Assembly: GCF_001625215.2 (NCBI RefSeq)
Contig: NC_030383.2
Coordinates: 59,758,949-59,822,948 of the forward strand
Reading direction: 5' to 3'
DNA: 64,000 bases
Source of the DNA: Daucus carota subsp. sativus
Lineage: Eukaryota > Streptophyta > Magnoliopsida > Apiales > Apiaceae
Shown: positions 12,080-22,705 of the stretch, piece after piece
How positions within the stretch are numbered: the stretch's first letter is position 1
Layout of the letters: every line of letters begins with the position of its first letter
Notes under the pieces: model-generated
Database searches by the model: none
What the model was told of the DNA's origin: nothing
Seen by the model: the letters and a program-made list of their open reading frames with translations, nothing else
Position numbers and translations under genes: made by a program

Positions 12080-12450
12080 ACGATAAATGTCATGTCCTCT
12101 TGATGATGGCACTATAAAAATTAACATAGACGGGGCTCTATTTTATGAAAAGCAGAGTTAATAGTTTCTCTGGCGTCGCTACGAAATATTTGAGCCATTC
12201 ACGTCTGATTGGATTACAGCATACCATAATAACTTAGAACTAGGGAATGGGACTACCATAAACACCTGATAGTGCAAATCAAGTGATACTAGCTCCTCCA
12301 GGTTACTCATATACAATACTCAATCATTGATTGGCGACAAATAACTTTCGATATGGATTCATTATCAACTTTAATCTGTTCCAAGAATCAGTATCAGATC
12401 AAGCTGCACAGAGAGAGCATCAAAACCAAAGGCTTGTTGAATAGGATTAT
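12080..12450 (-). pseudogene. Collapsed remains of the RNase H fragment and an F-box B gene
   Basis: 12090-12135 matches the plus-strand RNase H-like fragment (DGTIKINIDGAL-type sequence). From about 12165 to 12300 the minus strand matches F-box B, including the region that gives ESKSLWTL-like residues in intact copies, and 12410-12440 matches its middle. Large internal deletions leave no frame. It shows that the NLR1 unit once also carried the F-box part of the module. Confidence 0.65.
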
Positions 12451-12650
12451 AGGTGATAAGTGAAATTGACTTGTAAGGAAAAATACAATGAGTTTTATAT
12501 TATATGTAGTAGATAATTTATACAGAGGTTTGCCAGGTTGTTTTGCATTTATAATATTGCTGTAGCGTTGCCATGTCTAATTGTCTATATTAAAGTCAAC
12601 TACGATAAATTTGTCACCAGTACTCTGACAAAGAAGTGTAAGATTTCCAA

Positions 12651-12776
12651 ATGGCTGAAGCAGTAGTGGCAATTGTTGCAAGACTTACTGATTTATTGAT
12701 TGAAAAACCACAGCTTCTTCATGGACTGAAACATGAAATTTCAGAAGTCGAGACCAAGCTCCAGTTGATAAAATAA
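12651..12776 (+). pseudogene. Relic of a CNL 5' end
   Basis: Reads MAEAVVAIVARLTDLLIEKP, continues for about 40 codons and ends at TAA. The same relic, shorter, lies at 7627 ahead of NLR1. Upstream sequence (12498-12650) matches 7475-7626. Confidence 0.75.
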
Positions 12777-13043
12777 TTGTGGCTCTTTATTAAACCCTCT
12801 TCTGCATGTTTGTCTTTCTCATGTAGAGTCATATTTGTTTTGTTCTGACCAATATTATGCAGCCATGAGCTCTTCAGTGGTTGAACTTAGCACCCACATG
12901 CTTATAGTTTATAGTAACGACTTGCTTATCTAGAAGCATACACACATGTATACACTATTAATTATTGAGCCCTTACGATATTACTTGCATTGAATATTAG
13001 TGCCAGGATGCTCATAAACTAATATGCCATGTTAGTTTCAGAT

Positions 13044-13054
13044 CTATATTAAAG
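13044..13054 (+). promoter_or_regulatory. Candidate TATA element of NLR2
   Basis: CTATATTAAAG about 85 bp before the NLR2 start codon, at the same relative position as in NLR1. Confidence 0.35.
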
Positions 13055-13134
13055 TCAACTACCATTAATTTGTCACTAGTTCTCTGGATTTTAGTGATAT
13101 AGGTGATTCTGACAAACGAGGCTAAGAATTCTAA

Positions 13135-16100
13135 ATGGCTGAAGCAGTAGTGTCAAAAGTTGTGGCAAGGCTTACTGATTTATTGGTTGAAGAACCGGTG
13201 GCTCTTGATGGACTCAAGGATGAAATTCAACAAGTGGTGAGCAAGCTCAAGTTAATGAAGACATTCTTAAGGGATGCTGATTCGAGGATGAGTGAGGATC
13301 AAGTCCGGACTTTGGTTGCTGACATACGAGCACTTGCTTATGATTCTGAACATGTTGTAGAAAGCTTTATTGTTAAACCTTCATCCTCTACAAGAAACAG
13401 AAGGAAACAAGCGATCAAGATCAAAGATATAGAAAACAAGATTTCTCTACTCTCTGATCGCATTCATGACAATAATATTAAATCAACATCAGAATCATCA
13501 AATTCATCGTCTGAAGCACCTGGAAAGCTAAAGCGGTTTCACTCTTTCACAACCGCGGAGCCAGAGATATTTGTTGGATTTCATGGAGCCGTTGATCAAC
13601 TGGTGGGACATTTGGTAAATGAAAGTGATGATTGTTACCCGCTTATCTCTATTTGTGGAATGGGAGGTCTAGGTAAGACAACTATCGCTCAAAAAATATA
13701 CAATCATCCAACCATTAAAGCAACCTTTGCTGGTTTAGCCTGGGTTTCCATTTCGCAGAAGTGGCAAAAGAAACTTGTGTTGCAGCGAATACTGGTATGT
13801 CTCATCCATGAAAAGAGAGAGGAAATACTTACTTGGGACGATGACAAGTTAGTGGAGAATCTGCTAGAAATCCAGCAGAGGAAAAAATGCTTGATAGTCC
13901 TTGATGACATATGGACTACTGACGCTTGGGATTCTATGAAATCGGCCTTCACAACTGAAACATCTGTGAGCAAATTAATACTTACCAGCCGTAATGTGGA
14001 TGTTGCTGTGCATGTAAATCCAGCAGGATTCATATACCAACCAGAATGCCTAAATGCAGAACAAAGTTGGGAGCTACTTAAGTTGAAAGCAGTTCCCAGA
14101 GGATATCATCGAGGTAGATACTTTACTTTGCATTTATTATGTTTCATTCACTATAGTACATATAGGTACACATCCACTACAATGAATGAAGTTCAAGAAT
14201 ATATAAGATCTGTTTCAATTCAGATGATATATGTAAAGTTAATAGTGTAGACTTGGAAATTCCAGATTTAGTCTAGTATAACCTGTTTCGTGATTTCAAA
14301 CTTGCAATTACAAAAGCTGTTTGAAAACCTATAGACAAGTAATTTTTTACTAAGAAAAGAGGGTGAAATATCTTCGACAGTCAACCCTTAATTACAGTGT
14401 ATATGCATTTGTCTGTACATTATATGTATGCGTTTGTGATTCTTTGTTTTTGTGTGTTACAGATTCCAAAGATATTTTTACAGAGATGGAAAAAATGGGA
14501 AGAGAAATGGTTAAAAAATGTGCCGGTCTTCCACTAGCTATAGTCATTTTAGGCGGAATTCTTGTAACAAAACCTTCAGTGATGGAGTGGGAGAAGGTAT
14601 ATGCTGATAGTTTATGGTCCCTGGAAAAGGGAAAAGGATTGGGAGAAGATCAGCAAAGAGAATTATTTCATGTTCTACTCTGGAGTTACAATGATTTACC
14701 CCCACAATTAAAGCCATGTTTTCTGTATTTAGGTAAATTTGGTGAAGATGAACAGATAGAAACAGAGACTCTATATCAATTATGGATTGCAGAAGGGATG
14801 GTACTGTCGACTGATAAAAGGGAAGGAGAGACAATGATGCAAGTAGCTGAGTCGTATATGGGGGAGCTGGTCCGTAGGAGTATGGTTCAAGTAACGTATC
14901 AAGACATGGAAAACTCGCGTACAAAGATAACATCTTCCTCACTTCATGACCTTATGAGAGACCTGTCTCTCTCCCAAGCAAAAGAAGAAGATTTTTCTGA
15001 AGTTATTAATCTTCGAGAAGGAAAAGATTTTCATCTCAATCCTTCAGCAGATTTCAGGTCGGCTGAAACTCGACAACTTGTAGTTTATTATGATGAGGAA
15101 GATATAAGCAAACAAATGAAATCCTACTTTGTCAAGAAATGCAAGCAACAACAATATCGATCAATGTTACTATTCAGTGAGGGTGTATTCACTTACTGTT
15201 GGTGCCCACGTTTGCCGAAAGTAGTGGGGTCACATGTTGGCAATTTCAGGTTCCTAAGAGTTTTTTCCATGGAAAATGCTAGAGTAGAAGGTGCACTTTA
15301 TCGTAGAAGTTTTGTGAGAGCATTAGGAAGCCTTGTGTACTTGAGATATCTTAGTGTGAGGAATGTGTGGTTGGCTTTGATTCCATCTATAAAGAACATG
15401 GTGCTACTCCAAACTCTCAAATTAGATCTACGCCTTCCTATATCTATTCCATCATGGCTTTCAAGAAATATTCTGGGCAAGCTGGGACATTTGCGGCATT
15501 TGTATTTGCCTCCTAGTGAATGGACAGCTCCAAAGAAACAAAAATTAAGGTTTGATGGGTTGGGCAAGTTAGAGACATTGGAGAACTTTAGAAATATGTG
15601 GTGTGAGGCTCAGGATCTTCCGAAACTAATCAATCTTCAGAAACTAACATTAGAAGTAGCCGGTGTTTATGATGATGTGAAAGAGGCCCTGAAAAATCTG
15701 TCAGCACTAGCCTTGTCATCATCTTCAAATCTCGCCTACTTGGGACTTTCTCTTGTTTTATACAATCAACCAGGAGAGAAGGCGGGAGAGTTGTGGGATT
15801 TTAATTTCATCCTTCAGAAATTAAGCATAACTGGTCAGCTTGTAGAATTGGCTCAATTATTTGAGAACCAACCGCGGAATATCATCAATAATCATGTTGA
15901 AGAATCTTCAATTCGTATCACTTCCTTGACGTTACGTTCATCGCTCCTGGCAGATGACCCAATGCCAGTACTAGAGAAGATTCCTACGCTGTGTAATCTC
16001 GATTTATTCTTAGACTCATTTGTGGGGAAGGAGATGGTGTGCTCGTCCATTGGTTTCCCGAAACTCACCAGTCTTAAACTGCTGCACCTCCCTAACTTGG

Positions 16101-16330
16101 TGAAATGGAATATAGAGGATGGCAGCATGCCCCTTCTCACCAAGTTGTACATTGATTGTTGTTGGATGTTAGAGGAGCTTCCAGAAGGCATAATATTTCT
16201 CACTTCCCTTCAGCATTTTGAGTTACGCGATATGCCTGCAGATTTCATACACAAACTCTGCACGGTAAATGGCAAACAAGGACAAGACTTTTACAAAGTT
16301 GCTCACGTTCCTGACTTGTCTATTATCTAA
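13135..16330 (+). CDS. NLR2: CC-NB-ARC-LRR disease-resistance protein, intact
   Basis: Exon 1 13135-14113, intron 14114-14462, exon 2 14463-16330; the join after GYHR restores a GAT codon and gives 948 residues. Order: CC domain (1-110, EDVID-type motif AYDSEHVVESF), NB-ARC with P-loop GMGGLGKTT, kinase 2 KCLIVLDDIW, RNBS-B KLILTSRN, GLPLAIVILGG, RNBS-D CFLYLGKF and MHD-position LHDLMRDL, then an LRR domain over roughly the last 400 residues. It belongs with RPP13/RPP8-like CNLs, cytosolic pathogen sensors that trigger hypersensitive cell death. Two oddities: Lys at residue 8 in the otherwise hydrophobic N-terminal helix (MAEAVVSKVVARL), and TSVSKLIL where NLR3 has TSGSKLIL. No stop or frameshift. 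Confidence 0.93.
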
Positions 16331-17169
16331 GAGTAGAATAAGGAGCTGATCACATCCATCATTGTATTTTGATTAATTCAAGAACTCAAGAAGTTGTAAT
16401 TTTGATGAAAGAAAGTAAAAATATAAGCCACGATGAAAAGCATGAAAATAAATGTTATATTCCGTATTATAAACAAGAGGTAATTTCGAAATGTAGAGCC
16501 ACTGATTAGTGAAGAGCTTTTAAAGCCTTGGATCAGGTTTCAAAGGAGTGTCTAGAATATTAGGTACATGTTATCGATGGTTGATTTTAAAAATTGGTAC
16601 ATTTATGTTGATGTTGAAGTGAGGAATTATGGTTCGAGTATTGAATGTTGGTTTATAAGTTTTGTAAGAAATAAGATTATAAAACTTTTGATAGTTACAT
16701 GATTGATGCTGATAAAGCATTTTTTAAGGAGTATAAGACGAAGAACATAGTAAAGTTTTTGTGTTATGCTGCCTGGGTGAGGAATGAGACGGTGATTTTT
16801 GAGATCAACTCGGAAGGCAGTGAGGAAAACTGAGGAGAAAGGTAGAGGGTTCGGGAAGGTCAAGAAGCCCAATCAACGTTGTATTTTGTGACCGATTTGG
16901 ATCCAAATTTGGAGATTTGATTTTCAAAATTTATTTCTAGGCGAAAATTGATGAGGAGGGTGCTGAGTTTTATTTGATTCTGAAGATAATGAAACTGGAG
17001 CCAATATGTTTGTTCGGTGAAAGAGATGTTGTCCGGACGTGAGAAGTTCCAAGTACCGCAAGACACACTTGGACTTGTTTTTGTTGAAGCACAGTTTATT
17101 TCTAGTTCTTCTATATGAACTACACACACAAAATGTATTTTCATAATATGTTTGAGATTGCTACACATC
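16331..17169. other. NLR2 3' flank, no gene seen
   Basis: Non-coding sequence shared with 38370-39250 (beside NLR5) and partly with 28600-28740 (beside NLR3). A possible coding relic near 16731-16830 (KEYKTKNIVKFLCYAAWV) is frameshifted in the other copies, so I do not call it a gene. Confidence 0.55.
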
Positions 17170-17725
17170 CCTGAACTTATTACACTCGAATCTCACACAA
17201 GTTTTAGATGATAATAGTACAATCACAAACCAGCTAGCTAGCTCCAACGGAATTCAGATTCAGAGCATAAAACGAAACCTTTTTCTTTATTGTCAGATAG
17301 TTTAAATAAAACCTTAAAGTAAAACCAGCAATTAATTAAACTGCCATGCATATGAGAAGTGCAGGTACAGAACACCTGTGTGTCTAACAAGATACGCCCA
17401 TCAATAAGTTTTAAAGCATCCAACTATTGCGAACCCCGAACTTATTATACTCGGATCTAACTCAAGTTTGAGGTGATAATAATACAATTACAGAGCAGCC
17501 AACCCCAACATCAACAATATTCAGCAGGGCAATCAGAATTTAGAAAACAGTTCAAACGAAACCTTAAAGTAAAACCAGCAACTAAATTACCTTGAATATG
17601 AGAATTGCAGGTAAAAAACACCAGAAATGAAACTCCTGAACTTATCTGCAACGTTAATTCGCTATGTGTCTAACAAGATACGCCCATCACTCAATAAGTT
17701 TCAAAGCATCCAACTATTGTGAGGA
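17170..17725. repeat. Tandem duplication of the F-box A 3' region
   Basis: Two diverged copies of about 260 bp (17170-17430 and 17435-17725). Each runs from CTGAACTTATTA-like sequence to TAACAAGATACGCCCATCA and AAGCATCCAACTATT. The second copy leads into the FB-A1 stop codon. The arrangement is repeated beside FB-A2 (39250-39828) and partly beside FB-A4 (54050-54560), so it predates the module duplication. Confidence 0.75.
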
Positions 17726-18823
17726 TAGAAAATTACCGAACCTGGTAATTATAAGCGGTTTAGAACCTTTGATTGAAGCACCGGTCTCTGTGTATTTAAA
17801 AAATGTTTTCAGCCCCGCAACTGGAACCGGAATATGTTTGTACTCTTTCTTCCGGTAGTCATACAAGAAGAGTTCCTCAGGACACTCAAACTCGAAGAGT
17901 TCATCATCAGGACACACAAACTCTTTCACTCCAGAAAACAGTCCACCACCCAAATAAGAATATACCCAGATTATTTCACCTAGTTCAATATTTAACTTCT
18001 TAGTCCAAGAAATTTTGCCATCAATATGATCTAATGTCCATAGACATATTTCTGATCTTTCCCCAATGGATTCAAAGATGACCCCTGCAGAACCTTCAAA
18101 ATCCAAAATCTTTGAGTAATATGACACGGAACAAGGTAGTGGGACCACCGTACACACCTCATTGTGCAAATCAAACGAAACTATATCTCTGTGACCACCT
18201 GCATACAACGCTCCATTTATCACAGGACCAAGTTCAAAAGTTAAGTCACAGATGCTAATGATGTCATGACAATGAATCTCTTTCCAGGAATCACTATTTG
18301 TTGAATATATCTGCAAAATTGGTGCATCACTAGTAAAAATGTTTTCGTGTAGAAAGCGGACAACCTTGTAGTCATCGTAGATGCTATCAAAAGCAAATGC
18401 TAGGGTACCGTGAACATCGTCTCCCAAAGCCCTGGCATAACGGGGAAATCTAGGAAGTTCCTTGCACTGCTTGGTTGTTGGGTTCCAGAGGTAACAGTAT
18501 ATATCGAATACTAGACATATAATGCCATTAGAGGAACCAATAACTGTGAACAGGCGCGGCTTAAGTAGATAACATTTATAGCTGGGACAGACTAGTCGAG
18601 TAATGTCTGTCAAAACCGATGGTTCACCAATCATCAACACTGAAGCTTCCTCGTCCGCTCTAATACGTCTGTAGTACGAGAGTGTTTTAATAAATTCGGG
18701 GTCTGAGATAATAGATCGCCACGACTTGCAGACCGAGCTGCACCTCGTCAATGACTTGGCGGGAAGCCGATAAAATATTTCAGTAACCATCTCATCAGGC
18801 AAAACAAACTTTGAGCATGCCAT
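17714..18823 (-). CDS. FB-A1: F-box protein with F-box-associated (FBA) domain, intact
   Basis: A single 369-codon open frame. The F-box is at residues 6-46 ([35 protein letters not shown]). The rest is an FBA-type domain: [73 protein letters not shown]. By family such proteins bind SKP1 through the F-box and hold substrates for an SCF E3 ubiquitin ligase; Arabidopsis CPR1 is one that controls NLR levels. The substrate here is unknown. It is convergent with NLR2, with its stop 1.4 kb from the NLR2 stop. Relative to FB-A4 it has 10 extra residues from a small duplication ([16 protein letters not shown]). Confidence 0.92.
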   Translation of the reverse strand: MACSKFVLPDEMVTEIFYRLPAKSLTRCSSVCKSWRSIISDPEFIKTLSYYRRIRADEEASVLMIGEPSVLTDITRLVCPSYKCYLLKPRLFTVIGSSNGIICLVFDIYCYLWNPTTKQCKELPRFPRYARALGDDVHGTLAFAFDSIYDDYKVVRFLHENIFTSDAPILQIYSTNSDSWKEIHCHDIISICDLTFELGPVINGALYAGGHRDIVSFDLHNEVCTVVPLPCSVSYYSKILDFEGSAGVIFESIGERSEICLWTLDHIDGKISWTKKLNIELGEIIWVYSYLGGGLFSGVKEFVCPDDELFEFECPEELFLYDYRKKEYKHIPVPVAGLKTFFKYTETGASIKGSKPLIITRFGNFLSSQ

Positions 18824-18863
18824 TATGTTCCAAGACGGTCGTCGAGCTCACGAAAAATTACAC

Positions 18864-19464
18864 CTGTGGAAACAAAACCAGAGCAAATTTCGAGGCCAGT
18901 TGAAACAAGAAAATCAATTTGAACTTCAATGCCACACAACAGTGTAACGAATCATATACCCCATCATATAACAAAGCCAAAATTCAGAAATTTAATAAAT
19001 CCCTACTTCAAGCCCTAAATCTTAATAAAACATCAACACACGTATACCTATACAACTTCAGGATCATATACCCCCACATGTATACACAAACCATAGTTAC
19101 AAATAACCGGGATTACCAATATATACCAAATATAATCGAGGCTAAATTCAGATTTAGTTAACTTTTTTCACGTCAGATCAATTAGATCTTAAAATATTAT
19201 TTTTACCAATTTTTAACTAAAAGTCAAAATTCAGAAAAATCATCTATTAAAGTTTGGAATTGAGTTGGATCTTCACCGGTCCTGGACGCCATCGTACACA
19301 AACATTTTTATAAAAATAATTGAACATAGAACTTCGACATATTACAAATGAAAAGCTCAATAAGTTACGAATTTTGAGATAACAACGTCAAGATGTGAAA
19401 TAAAATGTAAACGCACACATAAATTTGCAAAAATTAGGGTTTCACAAAATGAAAAGTTAATTAC
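18864..19464 (-). other. Predicted 5'-UTR intron of FB-A1
   Basis: On the minus strand AAG|GTAATTAAC at 19464 looks like a donor and TTTCCACAG|GTGTAATT at 18864 an acceptor, about 40 bp before the ATG. Both sites are kept in FB-A2, FB-A4 and the FB-A fragment at 46673-47203. This is inference from splice-like signals and conservation. Confidence 0.5.
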
Positions 19465-19496
19465 CTTCAAATCTGGAGTGTAGACGATGCTTTGAA

Positions 19497-19650
19497 GTCT
19501 CCAATTAATTCAATTGTATTGCCAGGGTCAGTGCTTTTTATCGGGCGACGTACTAATTGAGAATTGACGAGGTCTCCAATTAATTTCAACTGTATTGCCG
19601 GGGTCGGTGCTTTTTATCGAGCGGCGTACTAATTGAGAATTGAGTATCGG
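19497..19650. repeat. Two tandem copies (period about 77 bp) upstream of FB-A1
   Basis: A unit starting GTCTCCAATTAATT and ending TACTAATTGAGAATTGA occurs twice in a row. The pair recurs upstream of the other F-box A genes at about 42216, 47869 and 56277. It lies just outside the predicted leader intron, so it probably covers the promoter or first non-coding exon. Confidence 0.8.
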
Positions 19651-20039
19651 TTAAGCATTTGTGCTTTGAGTATCAAAACATGGTTAATATTTTCCTATAT
19701 ACTCATGTGTTACACACGTGATGTGACGAGACTAATATAGCTTTTTTAAAGTTACTTTATTGAGTTTCGATCAAAAAAAAGAAAAAAGTTACTTTATTGA
19801 GTTACACATTTGTCAAAGGTGTATCGTATGTAAGATGAAAGTTGAATACCATAGTAATTAGGTGAAGAGAATGCCAAATTATATTGGGCTTATTTAAATT
19901 TGAAAATTATATGTGATATTGTTTAATATTTTTTTTATTGACATTTAAAGACTCTTTAAGAGTTTTCTCTTTTCATGTGATTAAAGTGTTAATAAATTTT
20001 TCGTGTAAAATATGAAGATATCTTAGCTCTTGTCGCGAA

Positions 20040-20262
20040 TTCAAGGTGGTAATGGACTTCCTCATGTACCCAATGAATATATCTCAATCGAATTTGTTCT
20101 CCAGGATTCGTTTGTGTTTTCAAGGGTTAATTTTTGTTGATCTTACACCTCTGTGCTGCGTCATGAGGGCAGCTAAACTGGTAGTACAGCAGTGGCAAAA
20201 TGCTCGGAGCTTTGAAGTTTTGCACTATTAAAATTAACATGGACGGGGCTCTATTTTTTTAA
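20040..20262 (+). pseudogene. RNase H-like retroelement fragment (module marker)
   Basis: Reads FSRIRLCFQGLIFVDLTP and MRAAKLVVQQWQNARSFEVL, then a shortened match to the KINMDGAL sequence seen at 42960. The longer copy at 42743 reads AATWSCPPDDGTIKINMDGA, typical of the start of plant RNase H domains in non-LTR elements. It occurs at the same place in every F-box module (also 42720, 48360 and 58090). Confidence 0.6.
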
Positions 20263-20490
20263 AAGCAGAGTTAATAGTTTCTCTTGCTTAAGTCTAACCC
20301 CAAGGGATCCAAAATCCAAAATCTCTGGGTATCTTTCCATGGATCTAGGGATGGGGACTACCGTACACACCTCATTGTGCAAATCAAATGAAACTATGTC
20401 TCCCTGATGACCCGTGTACAAAACTCCAGGATCAGTATTTGTCGAATATAGCTGCAGAACTAGAGGCAACATGTTGTCTAATTAGGGATG
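20263..20490 (-). pseudogene. F-box C fragment
   Basis: Minus-strand frame with [29 protein letters not shown] and CTVVPIPRSMERYPEILDF, an FBA-domain piece diverged from subfamilies A and B. The F-box and most of the protein are missing. Paralogous fragments lie at 45091, 48640 and 58393. Confidence 0.75.
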
Positions 20491-20889
20491 AGTATCGTGT
20501 CACTTCAAGACCTCTATTATGGCAAGTTCAACAATATCCTAAAATGAGGTACTAAATCAACAGTTCCATTTTCCAAACCTTATAATTTTGTGCCGCTGTG
20601 AATGCTAGCTACATGTAAATGCTTTTCATGAAATGCACGGAAGCCATTCTTGGATTACAAACGCGTGCCTACTTGATAGGTTTACTTAAATTTACATAAA
20701 CAATTTAACTTAGATTCAAAAATTAGACCACAGTACGAAAGTAAAACCTGAAGTGCAGAATGGAAAGGAAAACAGAAGCACCTTATATGTGAGGATTTAG
20801 GTGCAGAACTCCTAGGACTAGTTTTATAGACTTAAACACATGTCTAATAACGTATATATATATGATATGACTTCTAGCACTTGGTTGAA

Positions 20890-22206
20890 AGATAGAAATC
20901 ATTGAAACACTTGGTTTGAACCCTTCGATTGAAGATAAGGTCTCTGTGTATTTAAGGAATGATTTCCGTCTCCTACCTCGACTAGTTTAAAAGCTTCTCT
21001 TTGTATAATCATACAAGACTGTAGTATGGCCTTCAAGTCATTCTCTGCCCCAAAAAAGTCCACTACCTAAGTAAGACTTTATCCATGGTAACTTATCATG
21101 CATAATGAGCTTTCTAGTCCAAGAGGCTTCGCCATGAATATTATCTAGTGTCCACAGACTTTTCGAGCCATTCTCATCTGATTGGATCACAGCAACAGAG
21201 CCATTGAATTCCGAAACATCAGACATTAAGGTTGTGTTCACTTGGATGGAATGGAATGAGAGGAGAATGGAATGAAAAATTATATAGAAATTTTATGGAG
21301 AAACAAGAAAGTATGAGCTAATAGTGACTAAATATGAATGAGTTAATTTTTTTTGTGATTAAGATTGTAAAGAAATATGATGTAGAGATGGAATGAGCAT
21401 TCCTTCCAAAACATGTGGGGTAGAATTCTAGTTAAAATAGTATGAATGGAATGATTGAAGGAATGAAAATTGTATACATTTTGTTAGATCAACACCATTT
21501 TTGAGTACAAAATTCATTCCATTCTCCCTCCATTCCATTCACTCCAAGTGAACACAACCTAATAACCTAGAATAAGGGAATGCATGCACTGTAAACACCT
21601 CATAGTGCAAATCAACCGAGACAAGCCGTGCCTCATGACCCATATACAATACTCCATCAATGACAGGACCAAATTTCAAACGCGGCTCAAGCAGCTCTCT
21701 AGATATGGACGTATCACAAACATGAATCTCTTTCCACGCATTAGTATTTGCGGAATCTGGTACAAAATTATCAGCGATAAAGACAGAATCGAGTAATAGA
21801 ATGCCTTCTAGGAGTGAATGAACCTAAAAACCTAATAACTTTGTAGTCATTAGAGAGAGAATCAAAACCAAAGGCCATTCGATGAACTTGATACATATAA
21901 TACCATTACACGAACCAACAACCTCAAAACGGTGTGCTATATTTCGGATATAATATATAGCAGAGTCTTTAGAGACAAATTGAAGCTGTTGATAATCATC
22001 AACTTCCCCAGAAATCGATAGTAGTGAAGCATTCTTATTAGCCCTAAATTGGGTGTAATCCATGTGAGCCTTAATGAAATTCGGTTCGGATATAATGGAG
22101 AGCCATGACTTGCAAACAGACCTAAAGCGGAGCAATGTCCTCACGGGAAGCCAACAAAGTATTTCAATACCATCTTTTCCGGCAAAACGTACTTCAATCT
22201 TGCCAT
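20890..22206 (-). pseudogene. F-box B pseudogene, first copy
   Basis: The N terminus starts at 22206, and WLPVRTLLRFRSVCKSWLS is the F-box helix region, followed by VVGSCNGIIC. About 100 bp coding for the WNPSTRQAKR region is deleted, frames shift several times, and a 329-bp MITE (21231-21559) sits in the 3' half. The C-terminal part continues down to about 20890. It is the first of three F-box B copies; the others are at 49276 and 59403. Confidence 0.82.
21231..21559. mobile_element. 329-bp Harbinger-like MITE in an F-box B pseudogene
   Basis: Ends GGTTGTGTTCACTTGGA and CCAAGTGAACACAACC, flanked by TAA (21228-21230 and 21560-21562). The paralogue near 49660 keeps the empty site (CTTAATAACCTAG). 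A second copy of the same length lies at 58444-58772. Confidence 0.92.
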
Positions 22207-22356
22207 TGGGTGTCAAGCTAAATTTTATATATACTACACAATAGCTGGGTTTTATAAAGCAAACACAATGAGGGATATCTTGCAGTTGAATGTTAAAGCT
22301 GAAGATATGTACGTATGACTAGATAACAATTTTAAAACAAAAGAGTTTAAAACCTA

Positions 22357-22705
22357 CTCCCTCCATCCCGTTGGATTCTTTATGATTTCGTATTTTCACT
22401 TTCACTCATTTCTTTACATTACAAACACTCTTAAAATAATTAATGGGTCCCACCATTAGTCTGTTGTTCCTGCCTTTTCACACTGCTTATACTCTATTAT
22501 ATCACTTTTATATATCAAAAATCAATGAGGCCAACCATTTTTTCATTTTTCCTACCTTTTCACACTACCTTTACTCTATTATACCTCTTTTATATACTAA
22601 AAATCAATGAGTTCTACCACTTCATCCACTTTTCTACTACTTTATACGTATTTTTTAATCTTCGTGTCCAAACCCAATCTAATAAATTGGGTGGGACATA
22701 GGGAG
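22357..22705. mobile_element. Stowaway-like MITE
   Basis: Bounded by CTCCCTCCATCCC and GGGACATAGGGAG with TA on both sides, the usual Tc1/mariner signature. Interior repeats (TTTTCACACTRCYTWTACTC) are typical of this MITE group. 349 bp, non-coding. Confidence 0.8.

Noticed and set aside
13704-14033. 109-codon antisense open frames at the same place in NLR2, NLR3 and NLR5 (also 25655-25984 and 34403-34732)
   Set aside because: They lie entirely opposite the conserved NB-ARC sequence. Their conservation follows from that of the sense strand, and they show no domain.
14544-14942. 126-132-codon antisense frames opposite the ARC2 region in each CNL
   Set aside because: Shadows of the sense coding sequence that start and stop within the same exon in all paralogues.
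16731-16830. Possible coding exon (KEYKTKNIVKFLCYAAWV) in the CNL 3' flank
   Set aside because: The copies at 28670 and 38750 have insertions that break the frame, so conservation is at the DNA level from duplication.
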